Counted from the first letter of the stretch, positions 47,932-62,316 are shown. The stretch: 64,000 nucleotides of DNA from Fratercula arctica (GCA_947846985.1 CANTUZ010000001.1:149264447-149328446), one strand, 5' to 3'. Numbers and translations are program-made. Notes: a model not told the origin generated them from the sequence alone.

Positions 47932-50900
47932 ATTTTCTGCACTTTCATCAGACATTTTATTCTTCTATAATGTTGAAGTGAAAGAGGAAAAGGAGCCATG
48001 AAAGTAAGCAGAAATAGTTACTGTGCCTGGGAGCAGCCATTACAAGCATAGTCAAATTTCACCTATGTAGCCTCAGGCCAAACAGAGTACGTTTAATTAA
48101 AGCCCGCGTTAACACCTATAAGATCTGCGAGGGAACAGAGTTATGCTCCCTGGCATAAGCATCTTTGGAGAATTTACAAGTTCGGCTGAAAGAGCTCTCT
48201 GTGGAGTATGTGCCGACTGCCTGCATATAAGCATATTGCACAAAAGCCAGTCCTTGACAGCAAAGTTGAAATTCCTGTTCCCAGGCTTCGGGTTTCTGAA
48301 ATTTCAGTGAAAGCACAGAAAGGATCCCATGAACTGCTTCTTTTTTTCAGTCCCATTCTTGAAAATGGCTAACCCAGTGGGTCTCAACTCAGTTTAAGGC
48401 AGATACATAGAATGGAAGATTTCATTTGGAACTGAAAAAGCTGTTAAAGCAAAGGAAAATTTAAAAAAAAATAATAATTGGGAAGTGCTCGGCAACCTTA
48501 GTAATAAGAGGAGCCAGCTGAGACGGAGAAAGATGTTGTGGTCCAAGCAGTGCAAGCAGCAGCACCTGCTTCTGTTAAGTTTATCTGTCCTTGCTCAGGA
48601 CCTCATCAAATCTCAGCTGCAAAGGCGAAACATTGCAGAGCAGGCATTCACATGGGATTTCTTTTTTGTCTGTGTGTGAGTGAAAATTTCAAAAGAAATC
48701 CACTCGTTTCCAAGGGTGAGATTAAAGGGAACATTCACCCATAAATGCTTTGCAATAGGGACTGGCTCGTGAAAGTGGATTTCTTATTTCTGTCAGAACC
48801 ATTTCCTTCATCGACCCTACGAAAAAAGTTTGCCTACTTGTAAGTCTTGGAAGTTGCAACTCACACCTGTGCTTGTTGGGGTTTTGGCAGCTCAACTCTC
48901 TCCAGAGTTCATGTGCGGTGAACATGCAGACTGTAAGGCTTTGGATGCCCACTGCACTCTGCTGTGAGGACTGCCATCATTTTCAGGATGGGAATCATAC
49001 TTCCACTGTGTTTTCTGTTTGTGCTGCTGAGCACATGGGCAAGAAGATGTTTAACTCAGATGCAGAGGAGATAAAAGGGAGGAAGATAATATATGGGACA
49101 GAAGATTAGTCTAAGTGATAGAGTATTGGGGAAACCTTGGAAAGTTGATGTTAAAATATTAGTAAGCTTGCAAAATTAGGGACTGAGAAATTAGAAAACA
49201 GTAGAAGTAAATTTTCTTTTAGAACCAATATTAATTCAGTTCATTTTCTGCCTGGCTGTTGACATTTTGATAAATTAACACATTGAGATTGTTATTTTCT
49301 CCATGAAACCCCTCCCTTCCCCCTCTTTTGTTCTGTGCCTGGCGTGGATGTGGCCTTAAAACAAAACTGGACTGTGCATTAAAACAGTTGATGAGTTCAG
49401 GACTCGTACCTAGTTTTTGCAGGATTTAGAAGACTTACAGGGAATGAGCAAAATAACTGCAGGAAAAGATGCTTTTATGGATAATGCAAGTGAACACTAA
49501 TGCTTAAGCTAAATTTATCCCTATTCTGCAACAAACTTCTGAAGAACTTTACATGGATATGATCTTGATTTTCCAGATGGCCTAGGATCTGGTTGTAGAT
49601 ACTGAGCATTCACAGCTGCAAGTAACATAAACGGGGGGATGCTTTGGGTGTAATATAGTCCTTTGCATACAAAGTATTACACAGAATGAGGGATTGTGTG
49701 TTTCAAATTACGCACTCAAAGTTAGCAGCATCTGTGACAATCTCTTGGTGTCTTAACTTTTGCCTGTAGAAAAGGGGGATAATCCCACCTCCCCCATTCA
49801 CAGGAATGCTGACAAAAATCTTCCCAGTGTATTTCCCCATTCAAAACCAACTCTGTTTCCAAAACAGACCTTTATTATTTAGTTTTGGTAGTCTGTGGAA
49901 AAAATGTTTTCTTTTCCTAAATGTAAAGGTGAGTTCTGCGATGGGAAGAGTTTATTACAAGTAAGAACCGTAGAACTGCGCATGCTCACCATTCTGCACA
50001 GGGATTAACTACGTGATACTGTGAGCTACGTGTGCTGCCTTCCTCTGCTCCTCTGGCAGAGCCTAGACAGTCCACTGCTTCTTTGCTTCCCCAGAAGCAG
50101 CTAGAAATTGCTCCATGAGCCTGTCCTTCCATTGCAGCCCTGAAGAACCTTTCAATGCTGTAGGTCTCCATTAAAATGTTATTCTGTGATGATGTACTTC
50201 TCTGTTAGAGCACTTTTTTGCTATGGCTTTCATCCTCATTAAAGTAGCTTCCCAATTGTTTTCTAAAACCTTTCTCAAACATCTGGGGGTCTTCCTTTTC
50301 AGATTTCTGAGTTCTTACATGGACACATTTTCTTCTCACAGAATTTGATTTGTTTGCTTGTCCAGCGACTCAGGTGCAGGATCCTTAATCGCTAACGGCT
50401 CAAGTCTCTGTGTAGCAGAGGATCTTCAAGCATCTCACAGGCATGAATCTCTGTCTGACTGTACCTTTACGACCATGGGTGCACAGCTCAAAAATGTTTC
50501 AGTCAAAAAGGTCTTAAAATCTAACAGCCTGACTTGGTTGTTTTCTTTTTCCAGTTGATCATCTAAGGTATGGTTTAGGTAGTAATGACTTGGACAGCTT
50601 AGAAGCTTTCATGCCTTTCATCCTATGACCAATAGCCCTAACACCTCCAGAGAAGCTAATGGATGTTTATTATTCCCAGGGCAATACTAATAACAAATTT
50701 ATTTCCTTCTTATTGCCACCTAAACACCTTTGATCTCAAGCTTTTCAGGTGGACCTGTAGAAAATATTTTCACTTGTGTTTCCCTTTGAATCTTACTATG
50801 TCACAATTGCATTCTGGGACTCAATTACATTTAATTTTAAAGTCTGATTTCAGACCATTGCAGACTACCTCTGGAATCTGTTACCTTTCTCTGCATCATT

Positions 50901-53900
50901 ACCCAAAATGTTGTGGGGAAAAAAAAAAATAGGCCTCACTTTCCGACAACTTCTCATTAGAAAGAAAGGATCAGTGGCAAACAAATTGACATTCCTGAAA
51001 TCTGTCTGTGATCTGACCTCAGGACTCAATTTTTGTGGCTTCCTTTTTTTTGTTCTGCAAGTTCTGAGCAATTTCATATGCAAAATGTTATATACCTGTA
51101 TGTAATTGAATAAGAAGAGTGGCAGAATTTAGTAACTTCACAAAGTGCTAATATGAGATTCAGGCAGGGAAAAAACCCCACCTGAAATGATTAGGGAAGA
51201 AAGCTTGAAGACTGTAGAGATTTTTATTATCAGATAGCTTATTTCTTGCATCTGTGTTCCTGTAAAAACTTAAATTCACATGAAATAATATGGTATTTAT
51301 GAGGGGAAGATGTTAACAGAAGTTTAAAATGCATGGTAAATAGAAACGGTAGGAAAAAATCATAAATCGGAGACCCAAACCAGCCCCTTTATAGCTTTAA
51401 TAAAGTGGAGAGGTGTTTTCTAAAAATGTACATGCAGATGCTTAATTCTATGTTGCCCATTTTCTCACAAAAATAAAAGAATACTGATGACATGAATGCA
51501 CATAAACACAAGTTTAAGTATTTATAGGATAGGGCCTCTATTTAAGACCTCCAATGATTCTTGTAGAATTCAAAGTATGAGAAACAATTTTGATCAAAGT
51601 CCTTAATTTTACAGGCTGTTTATTAATTTGTATTCTAAAAAGATCTTATATTTATGTTGCAACCACTGTTTTCTTAGACTCACCAGCAAATGAAATTGCT
51701 CATAAATCTTTCAGTATCTTTTAAAAAATAGCAATTGATTTTTATCAGAAATAGGAAAAGTGTTGACAATTTATAACAGGGCTGGAACCACCCCAACAAT
51801 TTTATAAAACTCTTAGCTAGCAGGATCCTGACAACTTGGGTTTTAATAATTTTTATGCTATTAAAATGAATTAAATATTGGACATCATTTTAATCAACTG
51901 CTTCACCAACTCTCATTTTCATTTACTCTCAATATTTGTTACGAACAGTAGTTTAAATACTCCCTCTTAAAATATCTGCATAGAAACTAATCTGTTTTTC
52001 TCTTACCTTATTAAGTGTTGCCACAAGAAGCAAGCTTTCGCTTGGAACAATTTGATTAAGTACTTTGCATATTTATGTTGGCCATGTTGATATGAGTGCC
52101 GCCATTCACACAAGTGTTGGAACATGGCAGGAGCCACAGGGAGTATAAACTGCAGTTGAGCCCGCAAATTATTTTTTTGTTCAGGACCCTAATTAAACAT
52201 GTGCAGAAGCGCATGCTTAACTTTGAGCATTTGACTCATCACACTGACTTCATTAAGACAATATACTCTAGGAATTTCATTTTTATTAAAAATTCATATT
52301 GAAAAGCATGAGGGGTTTTTTTGCACTTGCTGTTTTTCCTGCTCACAAGAATTGTGATCTTAATGGGAGGGTTCATCTTCTTAAAGAGGAGCAGTAAGTG
52401 CTTCCTTGAGATAAAAATCTTGACAGCTTTCCAGCACAGTATTTGTATGCTAATGGAAAAGTGACATGAAAGAACTTTACTTCAAAGTGTTTGTGAATAG
52501 TTGTTTACTCTCTGTATTATTCATATAATTCAGATACATATGTATTATTATGTTTTAAAAGTTACGAATACTACTCAATTCAGAGATCTTGTTTAAAAAA
52601 AAAAAAAGGAAAACAAAAAACTAGTGTTTCTGCAGCACTTTGAGTATCCAGAAATGTAGTTATGAAAAAGTAATGAATAATGCTGTCAAAAGCACACTGC
52701 TGTTACACCTCCTAGAGTTAATGGAATGAGGAATGTTTTCTGGTAAGAAAAACCAGAACGAGCTCTGAAGCTTGCCAGGATATAGGAGAATAGTTTTTAT
52801 AAATCGTTTACAATTTTCCTTTTTTTCAACCAACTGTACACTGGCAGAACTGAAGACAAAAACCTGTGAAATAATCAGAGCCTTCAAACTCCAGTCAAGT
52901 TAATGCCAGCGGAGTGTTTTCAGATCCTCGGAAAATCAGACCAGTGTTATACCCCTGCACCACTACCACTGCTGATAAGAAAACAAAAGAGCCAGGGGTG
53001 AGCCTGGGAGAGAGGCAGAGATTTAGTGACCATCCTACAGCTGGGAAGGAAACCTGTAAAAACCCAAACAAAGCACAACCTTGAAATCTTCTCTTACAGT
53101 AATGCTGAAAGGCAGCACGAATAGATGTGGTCATCTTTGTGTTTCAGTGATAAAGAAATACACATTCATTTCACAGACCTAGATTGACTCAAGTGTCAAC
53201 AGCACAATGCACAGGATTGTTAACACAGATTGAAAAAAATTTCCCTTTTGAATGCTGCCCTGGTTATGGCCACATTGTCCTTGCCACCAGCACATCAACA
53301 AGAGCACAAAATCCCGGGCCACGCTGGATGCTTGGATCATGGCCACACTTCCCAGCCCTCAGAGTCCTTTGGAAATGCTTGAATTACTCCGTGTTACATG
53401 TAGGGACGTGAGCTGATGAAGGCTAGACTGTTTTGCACTTGAGCTTCCTTTCCTAGATAGCCAGTTGCACATGCCAGGTCAGAGGTGTGTGACTGGTGAG
53501 GGGATCAGATGTCCCATGCAGAACCAGGAGCCAGTCCAGTTTAACACCCTTCAAGTCCCCCGGGATAGGTAGGACTCCTGGTAGCCCCAGACTGAGCAGA
53601 CAATTCCAGAGCTAAAAGCCTCCACTTCCAGAAAGGCTGAGCAACCTACAGCTCCCTTTGACATCCGTTGTAACCAGAAATGCTCTGCCACTCTGAAAAT
53701 AAAACCAAAAGCCCCTGGGTCTGCAAGTATTTGTTCACAGGTTTATCTTTAAGTACATAAGTAATCCTGCTTCATCCAACCTTCATTGAAGTCGTTGGAA
53801 ATATTGCCATGGGCTTCTCGGAGGTCAGTATTTTGCCCCTCACTCCCACTGGGCTTCTCATGTATTGAGAGCAGGCCTTAATTTGACTTACGTGCTTACA

Positions 53901-56900
53901 AAAAAAAATACCCTGAATATTTGGATATGTTCTACGAGAGAGATTTTAAATTAAAAACCTGCACATTTCCCCTTACCTTGCTGCAATGCCTACCCATGAT
54001 GCTGCTGTTAGTTTCACACTGCCAAAGGTTTACTAGTTTCAGCTTTGCATTTTAGTTTGCTTCTGTCAAAAGTTTCTTTTGCTGTGTAGTTCAAGTGTGT
54101 TATGCCATTACAGAAAGGTCCCTAAAATGGTGGCTGACTGCAGTTAGGTGGATATTTCTGCTCCCTGCAGAGACACAGACTAGAGAAACATACAGTAAAA
54201 ACTCAGAGGATCTTAAAAATCCGTAAGAAACTGCATTCCTCACCTTGATTTTATAAAGAAGATACTCAGATATGATGGCCATATGAAATGCCAGTATAAT
54301 TTATAACTGTTCTTTTTTTAATTTATTTGTCTTAGTTCAGTGGCTCACAGGCTGAGTCTCAGTCTCTCTTACTTAATAAATGTGGGGTTTTTTTTTCAAA
54401 TGACACAGGGGATTCACAGACCTGGCACGTTCCCAAGTGTAAAAGGGCTCCACACAGGGCAATACAGTACTGCTCAGCTCCTCTTCTTCTCTTTGCTTTA
54501 CATGATGGTAACGTAGCAGAGAAAACACAACATGCCAAACCCTGACTATTATGAATGACCTTCAGGGTGGAACCTAAATTAGTTGCCTGAATTTCCAGTG
54601 AAGCTCCCTCACCCCCCCCAGCCTCACAGCAAATAACTTTTCTCACATCTAATCAAGATATGATGATTTACTCTGAAATTCTATATACAGACTTCATCTT
54701 CTAATAGAAAAATTATAGCAGTTTAATGGGCTACAAAACATTCCTAACCTTTTTTATTGGTGGTTAGCTAATGTTACTGTTGCAATTGGCAACACCATTC
54801 AAGCCTGCAGGTGCAGTTGAACAAAACTTCACATGGGAACTTCCCTTGAAAACCGGTGTCAAGCATAAAAAATTATGTAAAGGAGCAGATTGAATTTTAG
54901 CAAATTGACAAGATGCCTTCTCAGCCTCTCAAACAGTCTGCCCCTCCAAATATACAAAGGAAGAAGGTACTGTTTTTTACGTTGCAATGATCAGAAGAGG
55001 AACATGTGCTTCACTGGGGGCGGGGGGCAGCTACTCACATTTGGCAGATTGAGAAGAAACGGGGCTATTTCTGAGTAGATGCATTTTATGTGATTACTAT
55101 GTTGTCAGTCCAGCAAAGCATGGACATAAGTGGACAAGAAATTAAATTTACTCCAATTTAATTTTAAACACTTTTTTGGTGAATTTTTAGTTTCTTTAGA
55201 CTTTTTAAAAAATATACTGGTTAGCTAATAAGTGTTTTGTTAGGCTCATGTTAATCATTGTTCCAGCAAATCCCACAAGTGCAGCATTCAGACAGAGCTC
55301 AGTTAATTTTATCCAGCACCTTTTATGGGAATCTCATGGTTGTCCGGAAGTTTCCCACCCTGGGAGAGAACACTTGTGGTGACGGGTAGCATCCTGATGA
55401 GGGAGGCAAGTTAAACAGTTTTTTTAATGATCTGTTGAGTAGTTGCATCATGTTTCCTTTTCTATTCATCCTCCGAATATTCCATTGTCCTTAGGGGGTA
55501 ACACCTGTGTCCAACATTTTTTCATTGACGCTTCTTCTTTCTAATAGCCTTGGGCTACCTGCTTCCCTTCTTCATCAGACAATTACCCAATATGAAGTGT
55601 GCAGCATGCGGATGAAGTGTTGTGAAGGAAAGGATGTCTTGAACTCATTATTTCGAGAGATATGTAACAATGAACTATTTGCGATGCTGTTGGAATAACA
55701 TATGAAATAAATTAAGTGGAACTGACTTTGCCATTTTGCATATGATAATGGAGAGTTTAAAAGCAATGTCTTAAAATTATGAAGTTGATTGAAATTATTA
55801 TACATTTATTTTCTGCCTCATACATTAATAAGAGAGCTGTGACAGTGATTTCTAAATAGATAATAGAGAACAGTGAACTAACACACATGCTTTAAAACTG
55901 TGATTTGAAAATTTCCCACTTTGTTGCATAGTCATGAGGCCTGTTACTTGCACATTTAATTTCCTTTGAATACTTTTAGCCCAGTGAATGATTATAATTA
56001 TTAAACGAATGTACTGAAGACTGAATCATTTTTTATTTTTATTGCTATCTAGATACTAAGGCAAGTGGAAGTGATGACGAATGTGGGGTTTTTTTTTTTT
56101 AAGATAAATGTTTTATTTATTCTGTTGGGCATAAGTTTTCAACTAATTTGAAAATTTAAATGAATTTACAGCTTACAACAGATGACAGAAAGAGAGTCCT
56201 GAAACCAGAAATCTCATTTTCCCTTGTGTTGGGCTGCTCAAAACAACCAATGTATTTAAAAGGAGCTATGGCTAAAAGTATGCTGTAGCGGTCAGCTAAT
56301 ATCCACAGTTAATGTATGTGTTTCTTGGGTGGGTTTTTTTTTTTAATTTAAAACCCCTCAAGTTCTTAGAAAAGCTGAAATCAAAACAAATTATGGAATT
56401 AGGTAGAAGTTCCAGGTGTTCCAGAGGATCTCGAGTATTGGATATTCCTTTACTATTTAATCTCACACTAGTGCCAACAGCCCTTACTGACAAGCCATTT
56501 TACTTATGTTGATTTTAAGACATTTCCATAAGTATTTTAAAGCTCTGGGATTGACAGCTCTAATTCTGCAAATATTTAGAACTGGGTATGTGGCCTGATC
56601 CATCCCCCAGATCGGGGGAGGATGATGTGTTTCCAGATTCAAGTCCTAAATTTGGTAGATTTAAAGTTACTTGTTGTAACAAGCAAAACACTGGAAAATA
56701 CAGAGTAGAAGTGACAGTACAGTGTCAGTCCTGTGATTACCAAGCAGAACTGGGATGGGACCTTCTGTGTGCGCTGCCGTCGCTGGCTTTCCCCTCCCAC
56801 AGCCCTCTCCCTCAGTATCCTCACCTCCGGCAGATAAACCATGACAAATAGCTTGTACCAAGTTTGTAGTGACTTTCTATCCGGTAACATCTCAAACAGT

Positions 56901-57472
56901 TCATCTGTTCACCAATGCACACGCATCTAAGCCCTAACAAAGTTGCAGCACGTAGTTATAGTGTACAACCCACTGAGTACCTGCTTTCCATGTTTCAGTG
57001 GTCTTTGTTTGCATGTATGTTATGGAAGTGGTTAAGACAAACTGAAATAACTCATTCTTGTAACACAGCAAGAATGCCCTTTCAGTGGGAAATGTGATAG
57101 TGTTATAAGTCGATTGTATTTTTAGTTATCCTAGCCCTTGAATAACTCATGCGCTTGGACATAGATGCAACCAAGGCAAAGGAACAAAGGAAGAAAGAGA
57201 AGAGAAAGACAGTTTCAAGCTTGGGGGGGAGGGGGACAGTTTTAAAGTTAGCAAGGGCCCTGGGTAAACTCCCCTCCTGCGCACATATGTGTATAACTTA
57301 CACTATTGCTGCATTGCAATAGTGGTCCCTGCACACATAAATACTGATTTACTATCTGTAAATTTTACATGTACATTTACAGCCAGTTTAAAGGCCATTT
57401 GTGTTGTCAGTACAGGGTATTGTGACGGGAGTGTAAACGGATATCAGATTCTTGGTCTTTCCTAACTTTTCA

Positions 57473-57507
57473 AATAGCTCAAATGACTCAATAGCTCAAA
57501 TGACTCA
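57473..57507. repeat. 17-bp exact tandem duplication carrying two AP-1 sites
   Basis: The unit aatagctcaaatgactc occurs twice head to tail (57473-57489 and 57490-57506), followed by A. This creates two copies of TGACTCA (57484-57490 and 57501-57507), spaced 17 bp apart. Regulatory activity is inferred only from the motif. Confidence 0.85.
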
Positions 57508-57624
57508 TCTTCAAAGACTACCAAAGGAGAGAAAAACGTGAAACAGAAATAAGCAATTTTCACTTTGTGCCAGTTTAGACAAGAGCAGAGGTGACAGCAT
57601 AATTTTTGTACTCTCTTCTCACTA

Positions 57625-57660
57625 GGTTTGGCCAGTAACTTGGCAGTAACTGGCCAAACC
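57625..57660. repeat. Perfect 12-bp inverted repeat
   Basis: The arms are ggtttggccagt (57625-57636) and actggccaaacc (57649-57660), with a 12-base spacer. Each arm contains TTGGCC/GGCCAA. It may be a chance palindrome or a dimeric factor site. Confidence 0.85.
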
Positions 57661-59346
57661 ACTCTAAACAAGGAGTCAGGCAATAATTTACACAGTTTAA
57701 AATCCCATCTCCATTCTCATTACAGAATATAGAGCTGAGAGGAATATCCTGGGTCATGGAGTGGGTTTCCCTGCAGCCACAGGCAGCCAGAAAGCATAAT
57801 CCCTCATATAAAAACTGCCCTTTTATTTTGGCCAACTCATAGGTACATAATCTCCAAGTCAGAAAACCAGGAGAAATCTACCTTGTGGTTCACAGCTTGC
57901 AGACATTCCTGCTTTTAACATAATTCAAGCAATGTAGGAAACAATGAAGAATTAATTTAAAAGGGAGAGGCTTGACTTCCCTGAGATTTTTGTATTAGAA
58001 AATCAAATCTAATCTAACTACATATCAGACTACCAGAATCATCTTCCAAATTCCATGGCAGACATTTCACCTCCATAACTTCTCCCTTGCCTCTCGAAGC
58101 CTACAAAAGTCTGATTACACTTTCTTGCGTGGATATTAAATCCTGCCTCTTTAGTTTCTTTTCTGTTTTCCCTACAGGTAAAAAGAGGTCTGAAGAGTCT
58201 ACACAGGTCACTGCAGATAGAGATTTTGCTCTAGGGAGGACATGTGGGAAGCCAGCTATCTTTGCATTGTTACTCCGGAGCATCTCTGCTGGGCTGCCTC
58301 CCTTCTCCGCAGCCTCACGCTGTCACCGCGCAGCCATCTGCAGCTCACAAGCTTCCCATCTAAGCCTCAGAGCTGCACATCATGTTGTACAGAGCACTAT
58401 TCACATAGGCATGAACAATAGCCGAGGGTTAGCTTGTATAAACGATGAGAGGTGATGCAGAGGGGATGGGCTCTTTACTCACCCGCCTTCAAAAGAGGAG
58501 AAAGTGCCTACCTAGCAAACAGCCTGTCTCCCATGGAAAGCTGAAAATACAGATGAGGTGAAGCTCCTGCTTCCTGTCTGCTGACAGAGGCCTTCCAGAA
58601 GCAAAAGAGACAACAGATGGTTACTGTATGCTAACACCACTGAAAATCTGTTCAGGTCCCGACATTTCTCAGTTCTCCTATTCCACACTCCCACATATCT
58701 CCATATTCTCTCAGACCTCGCCTAAAAGGCACATTTTTCCTCATCTGCAATAGGAACCTGCATTACACTAGTGTCACCATGTACATTTAGAAAAATCATC
58801 TTTTCCTTCACTTAGAAAACATACTCTTTTCTGTTTCTTCCTTAAGACCCACGTTTTCTTAGTCTTCCTGTATTGAAATCCACTTGGATACTGTCTGTTC
58901 CCATTTTCCACTTGATCTTTGTCTTAAACATTCAATTCCTATCAGGACTCCTGTCTATTCCCAAAGGCGCAGAGTCAGCAACAAAAACATTAGGATTAGT
59001 TATCCCTCAGATTTCAAAAGCATGTCCAATACGCTAGACAGAAATGACAGAAACATTAAAAGAGACAAAGCTGAGAGAGAGAGAAAAAAAGGAGGGGGAT
59101 CAGACTAAGAAGGCGATGTTGTTTAGGGGAGCTAATATATAACATTATTAGCTTTTACTCATATTTTTTTTCTAGGGTGGCTTGACCTCTGTTCATGACT
59201 ATTTTAAAATTTCTAGAAGCTCTGTAACTTTTGAAGATTAAAAATAACCAAAAAAGAAGCAAAAGGGTTCCTATATTCCTGTTTTATTTCAATCCAGCAT
59301 AAAGGAGGACAATAAATCTGCCGCCCCTTCAGGACATAAAATAGCA

Positions 59347-59379
59347 TGTTAACATGGTAACTCCAGTACCATGTTAACA
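59347..59379. repeat. Perfect 13-bp inverted repeat
   Basis: The arms are tgttaacatggta (59347-59359) and taccatgttaaca (59367-59379), with a 7-base spacer. Each arm contains the HNF1-like half-site GTTAAC. The stem is too short for a typical microRNA precursor. Confidence 0.88.
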
Positions 59380-61673
59380 GCAGCTTCAGGAACAATTGCC
59401 CACCTTGTTTCCTCCCCTGGCATTTCCATCCCTACGGCTGCTGCAGCAGGAGCCCGTGGACTGGCTGTGTGTCACTTGGGGCACACAGGGCACTGCTGCG
59501 TCCCAGGCACACTGAAGCATGCACATATAGCACACTCCTGTGAGCATTCCCTGTCACACCAATCCACCAGCCATCTGCACAGCAGCCATCCTGTCCAGCA
59601 CTGCACTGCAACCCCTGCTGAGTCCCCCAGTATGGTTCTTTGGCACAGAGTCCCCTGACCGCCAGGGGTGTGAAGGGATCGGACCACATGGATTTTGATA
59701 AATCAGACATAAAAAGGAGGCTGCACTCACCATTAATTATTTACATAGATCTAATTAGCTCCTTGTGAACTCACCCTGTGCCACCATTAGAAGGTGGTAG
59801 CCTTTCTATAAAGGATTCCAGCCGTGGTTTACTCTTCGATTGCTCATGAGGTGGCCTTGCCATGAAAGCAATCCTCGCAAGGAGACATTAATGACTGATC
59901 TGTGATGCTTCACCTGGATTCGACCCACTGCGTTTTTCCAATTACTTAGTAAGGTTTCTCAAGCACGTGGAAGACCTCCTCATACTACATCAAAACTCTG
60001 CTTCAGTACCAAAGTACTGTGGAATGCCATGCCTAATTAAGGCAATGTTAACAAGTAGCAGCAGCATACGGCTGTGAAATCTCCATTGCAGTGGAACAAA
60101 GGTTATTGATCCTAGTTATGTCGTGTCTGAAAATCAGCTGTAAAATTCACAGCCATTTAATTTGCATCTGTTCTTAGATGAAAAACAGGGTCTTTTGACT
60201 CAGTTGAAATGAGCAGGATTTGGCCCTTGATACTTAGTGGACTCTGAAAACAATAGATGCCATACATGCCTCCTGCATAGCCTATACTTTCACTTCTTGA
60301 ACATAAAAATCACAGAAGATGTACCAGTAGCTTAGGTGCAGTGAAGAATGCCTGAGCCTGTTGATCTAGCAGCAAAGGCCACCTACTGATTTATGACCAA
60401 TGTGTACCCTCTCTAAAGCAGACTTGAAAAAAGACTGTAGGTGGGTATAAGATCTGTTTCTCTCACTACTACAGAAGGTAGGGAAGAGGTCATGGTCCCT
60501 GGTCAGCTCAGAAGGCAGAAGGAGAGCCCAAAGATCATCTCCTAGAGACAAATACCAAGGGTCAAACTATGCCAGATCAGGCAGAGTCATCAGGGAGCAA
60601 TTACTTCCTCAGTGTCAGAAGGTGCCAATCACTAGGGCATCATGCTACTTCACAGTTTAAATACTTAGGAACAGACCTGGCAGCAGGGAAGCATGTCTAG
60701 CATCTCTAGCCCAGCTTCTAAGAAAATTGCCCACCACATGTACTGGCTTGCAGAAGCACTGGGACCGTGGCCTATTTTGCTGTGGAGGGCAGCCAAGTGG
60801 AGCGCTGCTCTCACAACCTTGCAGGGCTGCCACATACTGAGAACAAAAGCACCAGGGGCCAGTATTACCATGAGCAGAGCTATGGCTCCCACATCACAAC
60901 ACAGCGCTCTGGCAGTGATGAGAGAAGAGAGACATGAAAATCACCTGCTGATCTTCTTTCCCTGATAAATGATCCTGCTAGCAGTAATTCCTCTGCACCT
61001 CTTAGAGTCTCCAACTACTTTTAGTGGGCCAGATCTTCAACTGGTGCCACCTGGCTTGGATGACACAATGACACTAATTTACTCTGGCTGATGACAAAGC
61101 CCATCACTTCAGTATTTTGAATCTGTATCGTATTCAGGGGCTTGATGGTTTGCTAGTTGCCTGCTGTGGGAGCACATTTACAAGCATGTGCACTGTTTGG
61201 GAGGAATGCAGCCCCTGTGGTGTTTCCACCTCTGCACTCTGGAAGCACTGGAGGAGAGTGTGTTAAACCACGCTCTGCTTCAGGGTAAATTACTGTTTTG
61301 AGTTCTTCTGTAATGATTATTTTCTAGCAATAAAGAGTCTACTCCTGGGAATAGTAGTGGTGCTTTGTATCACATTAGCAGTGTAAAGTTCCTCAAGAAC
61401 ACAGGTAACGTACACCTTAAAATCTGTAAACTAGCCTAGAACAGCTGGAAGTTCACTTCCCTCCATGGAGTTGCTTAATCATTTTTTCTCTCTTCCTTAT
61501 CATCATGTGCTAGGAAACTCTTAGGACTGAAACCTGGCTGATTTTGGCCATCAGGCTGAAATAAACACATAATTTTAAATGCTGGGAATATAAACCTCTA
61601 CACCTTAACAATTGCCCACGCTACCTTTCAGTTCAGCAGAAGCACATTTGGGATGTGATTCCTCTGGTTTTAA

Positions 61674-62130
61674 ATCACAGGATTATTCAGGTTGGAAGAG
61701 ATCTCGGGTGATCTCTAGTCCAGGGTCAGATATGAGGTCAGATCAGTTTATTGAAAGCTTTGTCCAGTCTTGTCTTGAAAATCTGCAGAGGTGGAGACTT
61801 CCTAGCTGTCCTTATGGTGAAACACTTTTGTCTTATTCCCAGCTTGTTTCAGTTCATGCCTGAAACTTTATGTTTCAGTTTTTTATCCTCCCATCATGCA
61901 CCACTGGGTAGAGCCTGTCTCCATCTTCTTGCTGACCTTGGGAAGGCTGCTGTTAGGTCTCCCCTAACCCTTTCTTTCTCCTGGCTAAACAAGTCTAGTT
62001 TCCTCAGTCTTTCCTCACAAGGAAAGTGCTCAAGCCCCTTGACCATCTCGTGATCCCTCTGCTGAATTTGCTCCAGTTTATTCATGTTTTTCTCACATTG
62101 TGGGGGTTCAAAACTGCACGCAGTATTCAA
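61674..62130 (-). mobile_element. Old CR1 fragment
   Basis: On the minus strand this follows an old CR1 3' region. Its tail side has atcacaggattattcaggttgg. Farther in are ctgttaggtctcccctaacc, cctcagtctttcctcacaag and ttgctccagtttattcatg. It is diverged, non-coding and 5'-truncated. The 5' limit near 62130 is approximate. Confidence 0.85.
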
Positions 62131-62316
62131 GCACCCATAGAGAGACAGTAGAGGTCCTGTGTGCTGCCTCTGGGCAGGACTGCCCAGACCCAGGGTGATA
62201 CCTGCCCTTCCTGCCCCACCTGAAGCTGCCAGTCTTGGGGTGTGCACAGCCAGGCACCAGCCCAACCCCAAGGAGAACAACTCAGAGCTCAATTCCTCAG
62301 GGTCAGAGGACCAGAC

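Larger units (their letters stand above)
45958..61673. other. Large intergenic region upstream of CAPRIN2
   Basis: In about 15.7 kb no exon set, RNA gene or transposon was recognised. It contains a pyrimidine-skewed part (about 47180-47960), a C20 run, an A tract near 52590-52603 and T tracts (for example about 56090-56100 and 56335-56344). It also holds two small palindromes and a tandem AP-1 pair, listed separately. Short open frames here look random. Confidence 0.6.

Noticed and set aside
59347..59379. MicroRNA precursor at the 13-bp palindrome
   Set aside because: The stem is far shorter than a normal pre-miRNA, and extension fails beyond one extra pair.
60693..60965. 90-codon plus-strand frame, also open on the other strand
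   Set aside because: Open on both strands and locally GC-richer, but no family resemblance or splice sites. Too weak to call.
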